From: Elusimicrobiota bacterium
GTDB taxonomy: Bacteria; Elusimicrobiota; Elusimicrobia; UBA1565; UBA9628
Assembly: GCA_016212795.1 (NCBI GenBank)
Contig: JACRDT010000036.1
Span: 1 to 39,272, forward strand
DNA: 39,272 nucleotides
Direction: 5' to 3'
The translations under genes and the position numbers were made by a program. Numbering within the stretch: the first letter of the stretch is position 1; the number at the start of each line of letters is the position of its first letter. This document shows, piece after piece, positions 23,708 through 30,958 of the stretch. A model generated the notes under the pieces. It saw nothing but the letters and a program-made list of their open reading frames with translations, did not search any database and was not told where the DNA came from.

Positions 23708-24529
23708 CTAGCCAGGCTTCCTCTCGGTCCGGGCCAGGATCTCGCGGCAGGCCTCGGAGGTCACGTCATGCGACTTCAGCTCGAGGCAGAAGTCCCTGTC
23801 GCCGGAGAACGGCTTGCTCTTCTTGTCGAGGTCGGCCCCTTGCTGGTAGGTGGACGACGCCTCCGCGAACCGCTTCATCTTGGCCAGGAGCCGGGCATGG
23901 TTGCGCCAGTAGCTGGGGGTGGTCTTGTTCGCCGCCAGGCACTCCTCGGAGTCCGCGAGCGCCTCGTCGTACCTCCCCAGCTTCGTGTAGAGCGCGACCC
24001 GGTCCGAGAGGTAGTTGATCCGGTTCTTGGGGTCCTGCTTGATGGCCTCGGTGAGCTTGGCCAGCGCCCCTTTCGCGTCCCCGTTGAGGTCCAGGGCGAT
24101 GCTCAGCGACATGACGACGTGGATGCCCCAGGGGTCGAGCTTCTCCGCGTCCCGGAAGAGCTGGAGCCCGCCGGGAAGGTCCCCTTTGAGGGCGATGAGC
24201 TCCCAGCCCTGGTCGACGTCGCGGCGGGCCTCCTCCTTCCGGGAGGCCGACCCGGGGTCCTTGGCCGAGGGCTTCTTCTCTTGGTAGTTCCCGGAGGCCA
24301 TCTTCTCGCGGTAGACCTCGGCGGACATCTTGAAGTCCTTGAGCGACTTCTTCGCCTTGTCGTACTTCTCGGCGGCGTCCTCATTGAAGCCGGCTTCTGA
24401 GCGCTTGTCCGGAGTCTCCGCCGCGGGCGTGACGGCCGCCTTGGGCGGAGTCTCCCCGCCGAGGGCAGCCCGCGGCGCGCCGCCGGCGAGCAGGCACAGG
24501 GCAAGGAACGCGATGGTCGTGTCTCTCAT
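23708..24529 (-). CDS. Exported TPR protein, 273 aa
   Basis: The N-terminus MRDTTIAFLALCLLAGGAPRAALGG is a signal peptide, probably cut near Ala-Leu-Gly-Gly. A charged low-complexity segment of about 75 residues follows, then three to four tetratricopeptide repeats (residues about 105-245; for example YTKLGRYDEALADSEECLAA). Two cysteines near the end (DFCLELKSHDVTSEACREIL) could form a disulfide. It lies 27 bases after the presumed precursor peptide gene and 13 before the TSCPD gene in the same direction. Inference: an envelope protein that binds or presents the modified peptide. It could also be an unrelated passenger. Confidence 0.82.
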   Translation of the reverse strand: MRDTTIAFLALCLLAGGAPRAALGGETPPKAAVTPAAETPDKRSEAGFNEDAAEKYDKAKKSLKDFKMSAEVYREKMASGNYQEKKPSAKDPGSASRKEEARRDVDQGWELIALKGDLPGGLQLFRDAEKLDPWGIHVVMSLSIALDLNGDAKGALAKLTEAIKQDPKNRINYLSDRVALYTKLGRYDEALADSEECLAANKTTPSYWRNHARLLAKMKRFAEASSTYQQGADLDKKSKPFSGDRDFCLELKSHDVTSEACREILARTERKPG

Positions 24530-24556
24530 GGTCGTCCTCCTGGATCGCTGGAGCCG

Positions 24557-24820
24557 TCAGGCCTTCTTGTTGTAAGCCGGATAGTTGTCTTTGTACTCGT
24601 CGATCTTCGTGTATTTGTCATGGTCGGAGGTCTTGCTGTAGCTGTCGACCTTCGTGTAGCCGACCGTGTACTCGGCCGCGGCCTCGTCGGGACGCGCGGC
24701 CTGGCCCAGGGCGGCGGCCGCCGCCGCGCCGGCCACCAGCGTCATCCTCTTGAGCGCCGCCCGCCGGTCGATCTTCTTCTCGGGCGCCTGCGCGCCGTCT
24801 TCCTTCTTCTTGTCGTCCAT
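24557..24820 (-). CDS. Predicted RiPP precursor with twin-arginine-like leader and Tyr/Lys repeat core, 87 aa
   Basis: Residues 1-16 are charged. Residues 17-49 look like a twin-arginine-type export signal: IDRRAALKRM, then an alanine-rich hydrophobic run, then a likely cut after EAAA at 49. The remaining 38 residues contain two 15-residue repeats, YTKVDSYSKTSDHDK (55-69) and YTKIDEYKDNYPAYN (70-84). Four Tyr-Xaa-Lys triplets occur at 55, 61, 70 and 83. There is no Cys or Trp, so thioether or disulfide products are excluded. GGAGG lies before the ATG. It sits 16 bases downstream of a radical SAM/SPASM gene in a three-enzyme operon, the typical place for a substrate peptide. The function of the product is unknown. 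Confidence 0.78.
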   Translation of the reverse strand: MDDKKKEDGAQAPEKKIDRRAALKRMTLVAGAAAAAALGQAARPDEAAAEYTVGYTKVDSYSKTSDHDKYTKIDEYKDNYPAYNKKA

Positions 24821-24836
24821 GGTCCCTCCGTGGGAG

Positions 24837-25961
24837 CTATGCGGCGTTCGTCTCCCGGCATCCCTCGTAGCGGACGCCGGCCAACGGCTCGAAATATCTC
24901 TCGAGGAACCTGCGCTCGCAGGCGCACCGGTCGCTCTTGCGCCCGAACTCCCCGTGCTGGACGAAGGCGCGCATCGGGCAGCCGCCGTGGCAGAGGCCCC
25001 AGAAGCGGCATCCCCGGCAGTCGCCCTCGGGCAGGGTCTGGTTCCTGGCGAGGATGGCGTCGCGGGCCGAGTCCCGGTAGAGGTCCGCCAGGGGACGGTC
25101 CCGGACGCTGCCGAACGAGACCAGGCCGAAGTCGGCCGCGACGCAGCACAAGGACGTGGCGCCGTCTGGGCCGACGTAGAGGTGGGTCTCGGGGCAGCGT
25201 CCCCCGTCCGTGCACTGCAGCCTGGGGTTGCGGTTCACGATGGTCTCGAGATGATACATGAAAGGCTTGACTTCCGGGTAGCGGGTCCGCTCCGCCCACC
25301 AGGCGGGCAGGATGGCGCCGAGGAAGTCCGCGTACTCCTCCGGCGTGATCCGCAGGCCGTGGGGGTCCTCCCCGAAGATGTCGACGGGGTTGAACAGGAC
25401 CCTGCCGCCGCCGATGTTCAAGAGGAACCGGTAGAGGTCCAGGGGGCGCTCGAGGGAGCGGCGGTGCACGACGTAGATGACCGCCCGGGAGAAGCCCTTG
25501 CGCTCAAGGAGGTGCAGGTTGTCCAGGAAGGCGCGGTCGTACTCCTCCCAGGCCACCCCTCCCTCGGCGCTCCTGCCGCGGATGCCCGGGATCGGGTCGT
25601 AGCTGGTGCTGATGTGGCTGATCCCGAGCTTGAGGAGGACTTCCAGGTGCGCCTCGGTGAGGGCGGTCATGTTGCTCTGGATCGAGTGGTTGATGCGCCA
25701 GTGGGTCCCGGCGCAGAGGCGCTGCTGGATCTCCAGGACGCGCGCGAAGAAGCTCGGCGGCAGGAGGGCCGGCTCCCCGCCGTGCCACACGAAGTTGATC
25801 CGCTGGCCGGGCGACTCGCGCAGGTACTCGTCGATCCTGGAGAACAGGATCTCGACGGTCTCCTCGGGCATGACGTCGACCGCGTAGCGCTCGGCGGAGG
25901 CGTGGCAGTAGCGGCAGGCCGCGTTGCACCGCATCGAGGGCTTGAAGAGCAGTTCAGGCAT
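24837..25961 (-). CDS. Radical SAM/SPASM peptide-modifying enzyme, 374 aa
   Basis: The radical SAM cluster motif is C12-x3-C16-x2-C19 (RCNAACRYC), with the SAM-binding HGGEPALL at 60-67. The C-terminus is a SPASM domain with auxiliary-cluster cysteines at 250, 256, 272/273, 315, 318, 324, 328 and 346/348 (DCRGCRFWGLCHGGC). The whole resembles anSME-like and RiPP-maturing enzymes. The gene lies three bases after the SPASM-like partner and 16 before the small precursor gene. I infer that it installs a radical-derived modification, for example a crosslink or epimerisation, on the Tyr/Lys core. The reaction cannot be read from sequence. A sulfatase-maturase role is unlikely, as no sulfatase is nearby. 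Confidence 0.92.
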   Translation of the reverse strand: MPELLFKPSMRCNAACRYCHASAERYAVDVMPEETVEILFSRIDEYLRESPGQRINFVWHGGEPALLPPSFFARVLEIQQRLCAGTHWRINHSIQSNMTALTEAHLEVLLKLGISHISTSYDPIPGIRGRSAEGGVAWEEYDRAFLDNLHLLERKGFSRAVIYVVHRRSLERPLDLYRFLLNIGGGRVLFNPVDIFGEDPHGLRITPEEYADFLGAILPAWWAERTRYPEVKPFMYHLETIVNRNPRLQCTDGGRCPETHLYVGPDGATSLCCVAADFGLVSFGSVRDRPLADLYRDSARDAILARNQTLPEGDCRGCRFWGLCHGGCPMRAFVQHGEFGRKSDRCACERRFLERYFEPLAGVRYEGCRETNAA

Positions 25962-25964
25962 GGC

Positions 25965-26810
25965 TCAGGCGCGCCACAGGGCGACCTTGGCCGCTCTTTT
26001 CCGTTTGAACATGTCCGCGGCCTCGAGGAGGTTCTCGAAGAACCCGCGGCAGGCCGGGAGGTCCGCCTGGTGGCGCCCCTGGCAGACCCTCCAGGCGGCG
26101 CACAGGGAGCAGCCCTCGAAGCGCAGGAAGGACTCGCCGTACGGGTTGGCCCGCCGCCGGTACCGGGGGTCGGCCAGGAGCTCCTCGACGGCGTCCACCC
26201 GGCCGAGGAATTCCCCCGCCTCGAGCTCCTGGCGGCTCAGCGCCACCCGGCCGTCCGCCGCGAGGTGCAGGTAGCGGCAGGGGTCGTCGAAGAAGACGGC
26301 CATCGGGTCGCAGCGCTCCTCGGGCTCGTAGGTCGCGAGCGCTTTCTCGAAGGGCTCGATGGAGGCGCGCTCCAGCTTGCCGTAGGCCGCGTAGTGGAGG
26401 AGGTCGTCGAGCCGGTCCCAGTCGATCCGGCCCGGCGTGAGCCAGATCCCCGCGTGGACCCCGAGGGAGGCCAGCACCCGCGCCTGGGCGTAGCTCTCGG
26501 CGCGTTCCGACGGAAGGAAGACACGGACCGGGGAGCCCTTGAGGCGCCGGATGCGCGGCAGGGCCTCCGCCAGCGGCCCGATCTCGCTGACCTGCAGCGC
26601 CGTCGGGACGGCCTCGATGCCCGCGGGGAGCTCCAGCGCCGAGAGCGGGACCCCCGTCTCGCACCAGGCGCAGCAGAGGCGGTTGTGCGCGGCCGCGACG
26701 CGAGCGAGCCGGGGCACGGCCGCGATGTCCCCGGTCCGCACGACGAGGTCGCGCCCCACCAGGGAAGCGAAGAGCCCCCGGTCGTCCGGGCACACCAGGA
26801 TGGGTCTCAT
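25965..26810 (-). CDS. SPASM-like protein lacking the radical SAM motif, 281 aa
   Basis: No C-x3-C-x2-C radical SAM motif is present. The middle (residues 60-165) looks like the alpha/beta part of a radical SAM barrel. The C-terminus has SPASM-like cysteines, GC234SLC237AAWRVC243 and C254, preceded by C167 and C178. An N-terminal LCCAWC (46-50) may bind another metal. It overlaps the first radical SAM gene as ATGA and is followed three bases later by the second. Radical-SAM-associated SPASM-only proteins are known, for example in the GeoRSP systems. Here it could be a leader-peptide receptor or electron-transfer partner. Family membership is inferred from the cysteine pattern. Confidence 0.75.
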   Translation of the reverse strand: MRPILVCPDDRGLFASLVGRDLVVRTGDIAAVPRLARVAAAHNRLCCAWCETGVPLSALELPAGIEAVPTALQVSEIGPLAEALPRIRRLKGSPVRVFLPSERAESYAQARVLASLGVHAGIWLTPGRIDWDRLDDLLHYAAYGKLERASIEPFEKALATYEPEERCDPMAVFFDDPCRYLHLAADGRVALSRQELEAGEFLGRVDAVEELLADPRYRRRANPYGESFLRFEGCSLCAAWRVCQGRHQADLPACRGFFENLLEAADMFKRKRAAKVALWRA

Positions 26811-27784
26811 GCCGGCGCCGCGGTCAGCGCGCGCCGGCCCATCGCGCGGGCCAGGCAGCCCCCCGCGCACAAGCCGCCCCGGTGGGAGCAGGAGCCGCAG
26901 CGGTCGTAGATCCCGCATGACTCGGCGCGCGCCTTCTTGTGCTCCTCCTCGAAATACGCGGTGACGTCCCGGAGGGAATCGAACTCGTAGATGGACCTCG
27001 GCCCCATCGCGGAGAGCGGGAAGCAGGACCAGACCCTCATGTCGGGGCCGACGTCGAAGGCCGGCCCGCAGCTGAAGGTCAGGCGGCCGCCGAACGACTT
27101 CACGAGCCTGCCTAGCTGCTCGTCGCTGAACGCGCAGAGGGGGAACCCGCAGTCGAAGTTGGCCGTGACTTTGCTCTCCTCGAGCAGGGGGAGTTGCTCG
27201 AGGAGCCGGAGGGCCAGCCGCCCGAGCCCCTCGTCGGCCACCACCGCCGTGTCCACGCCTTGTATCGGGTGGGCCAGGCCAAGGCGCAGGCTCCTGCGCA
27301 GATCGTGGCGCTCCATCAGCTCGAACAGGAAGCCCAGCTCGAAATCCTCGCGGTAGATATTGAACCCCGGCCGCACCCTGGGCCCGAACTCGCCCAGGAA
27401 GCGGCCGAGGGGCTCGGCCTCGCCCCCGGGGGAGCGGCGCGGGTCGTTGAGGTTGCACGAGAACCAGACGCCTTCCTCCGCGTCCCCGGCCAGGGCCGCG
27501 CGCGTGCGCCTCAGGGTCTCGGCCGGCATGATGCCGCTCGTGAAGACCGTGACGGAGAATCCCCGTTCCCGCAGGTACGCGAGGAAGTCGGGGAACGCCG
27601 GGTGCAGGGACGGCTCCCCTCCCAGCAGCGAGATGTGCCGCTCTCCGGACGCCCGGAGGAAGTCGGCCAGGTAGACCAGGTCTTCCCAGGGCAGGATCTC
27701 CTCGGCTTTCGACTCCGCCATGTGCCGGTGGGCGAAGCAGTAGGGGCAGGAACGCACGCACCTCTGGGTCAGCAGGACGTTCAT
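26807..27784 (-). CDS. Radical SAM protein with SPASM-like cysteines, 325 aa
   Basis: This is the first gene of the operon. C9-x3-C13-x2-C16 (RCVRSCPYC) binds the radical SAM cluster, and LLGGEPSLHP holds the GGE motif at 55-57. The C-terminal half has extra cysteines at 212, 217, 239 and 254, and a cluster C290, C296, C299, C306, C310 (DRCGSCSHRGGLCAGGC), as in SPASM or twitch domains. A consensus promoter lies 60 bases upstream. Its stop overlaps the SPASM-like partner's start as ATGA, so the two should be made in equal amounts. The peptide modification it performs is unknown. Two different radical SAM enzymes suggest two successive modifications. Confidence 0.9.
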   Translation of the reverse strand: MNVLLTQRCVRSCPYCFAHRHMAESKAEEILPWEDLVYLADFLRASGERHISLLGGEPSLHPAFPDFLAYLRERGFSVTVFTSGIMPAETLRRTRAALAGDAEEGVWFSCNLNDPRRSPGGEAEPLGRFLGEFGPRVRPGFNIYREDFELGFLFELMERHDLRRSLRLGLAHPIQGVDTAVVADEGLGRLALRLLEQLPLLEESKVTANFDCGFPLCAFSDEQLGRLVKSFGGRLTFSCGPAFDVGPDMRVWSCFPLSAMGPRSIYEFDSLRDVTAYFEEEHKKARAESCGIYDRCGSCSHRGGLCAGGCLARAMGRRALTAAPA

Positions 27785-27844
27785 GGTCGGCGCGTGAGGT
27801 CCAAGGGTCGGTCCGGGGCGGGCTGCGGCGTGCCCCTGGACAGG

Positions 27845-27873
27845 ATTATATCAGGAAACCGTTCTGCGTTCAA
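27845..27873 (-). promoter_or_regulatory. Promoter of the radical SAM/peptide operon
   Basis: On the minus strand TTGAAC (27873-27868) and a perfect TATAAT (27850-27845) are 17 bases apart. The predicted start near 27838 leaves a leader of about 54 bases before the ATG at 27784. No further strong promoter is visible inside the operon, so all six genes to 23449 may be one transcript. Confidence 0.75.
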
Positions 27874-27893
27874 CGCGTCCCGCGTCCGTCGGA

Positions 27894-27922
27894 GAGACAG
27901 GCCGGGCGCAACATGATACAAT
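27894..27922 (+). promoter_or_regulatory. Promoter of prfC
   Basis: GAGACA (27894-27899) and TACAAT (27917-27922) are 17 bases apart. The predicted start near 27929 lies downstream of an ATG at 27913, which is therefore not the start codon. It leaves about 44 bases of leader before ATG 27973. The region is divergent with the radical SAM operon promoter. Confidence 0.55.
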
Positions 27923-27972
27923 GCTCACCCCCGCCCGGCCCGCGGCGGCGTCGGCCGGGCCGGCGGGGCCCG

Positions 27973-29568
27973 ATGAACCAGGAAGAGATCGACAAGCGGC
28001 GCACCTTCGCGATCATCTCGCACCCGGACGCGGGCAAGACGACGCTCACCGAGAAGCTCCTCCTCTATGGAGGCGCGGTCCAGCTCGCGGGCTCAGTGAC
28101 GGCGCGCCGCCGGGAGCAGAACACCACGTCGGACTGGATGGAGCTCGAGCGCAAGAGGGGCATCTCGGTCAACTCCACCGTCCTGCAGTTCGAGTACCGG
28201 GGCTTCCACATCAACCTCCTGGACACGCCAGGCCACAAGGATTTCTCGGAGGACACCTATCGGGTGCTGACGGCGGTCGACTCGGTCTTCATGGTGCTCG
28301 ACGCCGCCAAGGGCATCGAGAGCCAGACCTTGAAGCTCTTCGAGATCTGCCGCAACCGCCAGATCCCGATCTACACGTTCGTCAACAAGCTCGACCGGTA
28401 CGCGATGCACCCGCTGGCGACGCTCGACGACATCGACCGCCATCTCCAGCTCCATCCCTACCCCATGAACTGGCCGCTCGGGATGGGGCCCGACTTCAAG
28501 GGCGTCTTCGACCGCCGCGGCCGGGCGCTGCACTTCTTCGAGCGGGTCCCCGGCGGGGCCTTCCGCGCGCCCGTGACCGTGCTCGACAGCATCGACGAGG
28601 AGGCCGGGCGCCGGCTCGGGGCCGAGGCCTTGAACGGGGTCCTCGAGGACCTCTCGGTGCTCGACGCGGCCGGCGAGGCCTTCGACCCGGAGGCGGTGAA
28701 GTCCGGCGACATGACCCCCGTCTTCTTCGGCAGCGCCATGAACAACTTCGGCGTCCAGCTCCTGCTCGACGGCTTCCTGGAGCTGTCGTCGCCGCCGCGG
28801 GCCCAGCCCACGGTGTCGGGCCTGATCGCGCCGGAGGACCCGCGCTTCTCGGGCTTCGTCTTCAAGATCCAGTCGAACATGGACCCCAGGCACCGGGACC
28901 AGCTCGCCTTCGTGCGGGTGTGCTCCGGGCGGTTCGAGCGGGACATGCAGGTCCTCCACGTCCGCACGGGGGAGTTGGTGCGTCTCTCCAGCTCCCACAA
29001 GCTGCTGGGGCGCGAGCGGGAGACCGCCGACGAGGCCTACGCCGGGGACGTCATCGGCATCGTCGGGCATTCCCAGTTCCGCATCGGCGACACCCTGACC
29101 GAGGACGAGGCGATCGTGTTCAAGGAGATGCCGCGCTTCCCCCCGGAGCATCTGGCCTACCTGCACTGCGCCAACACCGCCCAATCCAAGCGCTTCCGCA
29201 CCGGCCTGGACCACCTTCTGCAGGAGGGCGTGGTGCAGACCTTCACCCTGCGCGGGGCCGCGTCCAGGGCCCCGCTGCTCGGCGCCGTCGGCCCGCTGCA
29301 GTTCGAGGTCCTCCAGCATCGCCTGAGCGCCGAGTACGGCGCCGATTCCCGCCTGGAGCCCGCTCCCTGGCAGGTCATCCGCTGGGTGGGCGGGTCGGTG
29401 CCGGCGGCGGCCGTCGAGGAGGCTCTCCCCATCGGCTGCCGCCTGGCGGAGGACGTCGACGGCGGGCTGGTGGCGTTCTTCGGGAAGGATTGGGAGTGCA
29501 AGTACTTCATGGAGAAGAAGCCGGACGTCAGGCTGTCAAGGCTTCCCTTCTCGGCGTCAGGGGTTTAG
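27973..29568 (+). CDS. prfC: Peptide chain release factor 3
   Basis: RF3 is the GTPase that removes RF1 and RF2 from the ribosome after termination. The 531-residue length is normal. GTPase motifs are SHPDAGKTTLTE (G1), KRGISVNST (G2), DTPGHKDFSEDT (G3), NKLDR (G4) and GSAMNNFGV (G5 region). The RF3-specific C-terminal part, with LGAVGPLQFEVLQHRL, follows. I chose ATG 27973 because it matches the family N-terminus (IDKRRTFAIISHPDAG) and follows the promoter. It stands alone between two minus-strand operons, and 47 bases separate it from the convergent pseudopilin gene. Confidence 0.96.
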   Translation: MNQEEIDKRRTFAIISHPDAGKTTLTEKLLLYGGAVQLAGSVTARRREQNTTSDWMELERKRGISVNSTVLQFEYRGFHINLLDTPGHKDFSEDTYRVLTAVDSVFMVLDAAKGIESQTLKLFEICRNRQIPIYTFVNKLDRYAMHPLATLDDIDRHLQLHPYPMNWPLGMGPDFKGVFDRRGRALHFFERVPGGAFRAPVTVLDSIDEEAGRRLGAEALNGVLEDLSVLDAAGEAFDPEAVKSGDMTPVFFGSAMNNFGVQLLLDGFLELSSPPRAQPTVSGLIAPEDPRFSGFVFKIQSNMDPRHRDQLAFVRVCSGRFERDMQVLHVRTGELVRLSSSHKLLGRERETADEAYAGDVIGIVGHSQFRIGDTLTEDEAIVFKEMPRFPPEHLAYLHCANTAQSKRFRTGLDHLLQEGVVQTFTLRGAASRAPLLGAVGPLQFEVLQHRLSAEYGADSRLEPAPWQVIRWVGGSVPAAAVEEALPIGCRLAEDVDGGLVAFFGKDWECKYFMEKKPDVRLSRLPFSASGV

Positions 29569-29615
29569 TTTCGGTAGTTCCGCAGGAGAGCCCTGTCGCC
29601 TGCCCGCCTTTCGGA

Positions 29616-30020
29616 CTACGACCTGGTCCACGACACGACGCGGTAGCCCCCCCCGGCTTTGCGGACCACGACCCGGACGGTCTGGCTGGCCGCGGGTCGG
29701 CGGCGGCCGGGGATGTGGCCGGTGGCCGTGATGGCGGCCTGGTCCCCCTCGCGCGCGACCTCCACGCTGAAGGTCCCGATGTCGAGGCCCGTGTCGGCCT
29801 CCCCGGCGTAGGAGGCGTTGCCGCGGGAGAGCTCCCAGAGCGCCTTCTCGACGCCGCCCTCGGCCAGGTGCAGGGCCGCGGTGGTCAGGCGCAGGCGGGT
29901 CATGGACCGGTGCTGGCGGGCCAGCATGACGAGCGTGGCCGCCATCATGGTCCAGCAGAACGTGATGAGCACGGTGAGCGCGATCCAGACGCTGCCCCTC
30001 TCGCCTCGCGGGAGCTTCAT
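29616..30020 (-). CDS. Minor pseudopilin-like protein, GspK/PilX type, 134 aa
   Basis: The N-terminus MKLPRGERG is followed by SVWIALTVLITFCWTMMAAT, a prepilin-like short basic leader and hydrophobic helix. Position +5 after the glycine is Ala rather than Glu. In type II secretion the tip pseudopilin GspK also lacks Glu5, which fits. The helix continues into HLAEGGVEKALWEL, the PilX/GspK-like region, and a small beta domain follows. It is much shorter than true GspK (about 300 residues). It overlaps the preceding pseudopilin by ATGA and is the last gene of the minus-strand secretion cluster. Confidence 0.7.
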   Translation of the reverse strand: MKLPRGERGSVWIALTVLITFCWTMMAATLVMLARQHRSMTRLRLTTAALHLAEGGVEKALWELSRGNASYAGEADTGLDIGTFSVEVAREGDQAAITATGHIPGRRRPAASQTVRVVVRKAGGGYRVVSWTRS

Positions 30021-30580
30021 GGGGAACCTCCGTTGCGCAACCCCGCGACGCCCCCGAAGGTCTCGCGCAAGACGCGCCGATAGTAGCCCGCGGCGAGGGA
30101 CAGCTCGAAGGAGACCAGCCGCACGCCGCGAGGGGACTGGGACAGCGCGAAGCGCAGCCCGCTCAAACCCTTGCTCAGGACCTGGCGCGTGGGCCTTCGC
30201 AGGCTCCCGGGGGCCGGGTAGACCCGCTTGACCAGGAGCCTGGGGTCGCGGTTGTCGGCGGCGTAGACGATGCGGTCGAACGCGGGCTCGGAGGCTCCGC
30301 CCCGCCGGACCGCGGCGGGCACCTTGAGGATGAGGCAGCGCTCGGAGCTTTTGTGCTCCTGCCACTGGTCCTCGACGGAGGCGGCGTCGCGGATGTCGTC
30401 GGCCAGCAGGTGCAGGGACGTCTGCGCCGAGCGCGCCAACTCGCCCTGGGCCTGGTTCATGAGCTGGACCTGGCGCAGGAGCGAGGGCAGCCTGATGAAG
30501 AGCGGCCCCGATAGGATGCCCACGATGGCGACCACGATCATGAACTCGATGAGGGTGACTCCCCGGGGCTTGCCGCTCAT
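30017..30580 (-). CDS. Minor pseudopilin, GspJ-like, 187 aa
   Basis: The class III (prepilin) signal is MSGKPRG followed by VTLIEFMIVVAIVGIL, with Glu at +5 after the cut. The residue after the processing glycine is Val instead of the usual Phe. A long helix (QVQLMNQAQGELARSAQTSLHLLADDIRDA) is followed by a beta-rich globular part, as in GspJ/PilW proteins. It overlaps both neighbours by four bases. A processing peptidase (GspO/PilD) is not encoded in the window. Confidence 0.8.
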   Translation of the reverse strand: MSGKPRGVTLIEFMIVVAIVGILSGPLFIRLPSLLRQVQLMNQAQGELARSAQTSLHLLADDIRDAASVEDQWQEHKSSERCLILKVPAAVRRGGASEPAFDRIVYAADNRDPRLLVKRVYPAPGSLRRPTRQVLSKGLSGLRFALSQSPRGVRLVSFELSLAAGYYRRVLRETFGGVAGLRNGGSP

Positions 30581-30948
30581 GGCATCAGGCCGACCAGCCT
30601 GACCTCCTTGGGCCGCGACCACGACGCGTGCCACGCCACGGTGACGGTCACCTTGGCCAGCCCTGTGCCGCCAAACGGCTCTTCCTTCAAGCGGAACGGG
30701 AAGGGATACCTCTGCCGGACGACCTCCGGCAGGCCGCGGATGTCCGCGCCTCTGCCGTTGGCGCGCCGCAGCTCCAGCAGCCGCTCCGCGAAACTCGCGG
30801 CCTGGGTGTAGGCGATGAGGTCCTGGCCCATGGCGTTGCGCCGCATCAGAGCCTGCATGCACCCGGCCAGCACGCCCAGGACGGCGACGAGGGCCATGAC
30901 CTCGATGAGGTTGACGCCGCGGCGGCCGAGACGGGTCAGCGGCTTCAT
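30577..30948 (-). CDS. Minor pseudopilin, GspI/PilV-like, 123 aa
   Basis: The prepilin signal MKPLTRLGRRG is followed by VNLIEVMALVAVLGVLAG, with Glu at +5. The LIEVMAL and ASFAERLLELRRA patterns are close to GspI/PilV proteins, and the length is that of GspI. It lies 10 bases after the second GspF-like gene and overlaps the GspJ-like gene as ATGA. Confidence 0.82.
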   Translation of the reverse strand: MKPLTRLGRRGVNLIEVMALVAVLGVLAGCMQALMRRNAMGQDLIAYTQAASFAERLLELRRANGRGADIRGLPEVVRQRYPFPFRLKEEPFGGTGLAKVTVTVAWHASWSRPKEVRLVGLMP

Positions 30949-30958
30949 GCTGTTGGGA

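Noticed and set aside
27913..27972. Longer prfC reading from ATG 27913
   Set aside because: The ATG lies upstream of the predicted transcription start (TACAAT at 27917-27922), and the added residues are Pro/Arg/Gly-rich with no RF3 homology.
29569..29615. Bidirectional terminator between prfC and the pseudopilin genes
   Set aside because: No strong stem with flanking T-run is visible in these 47 bases.
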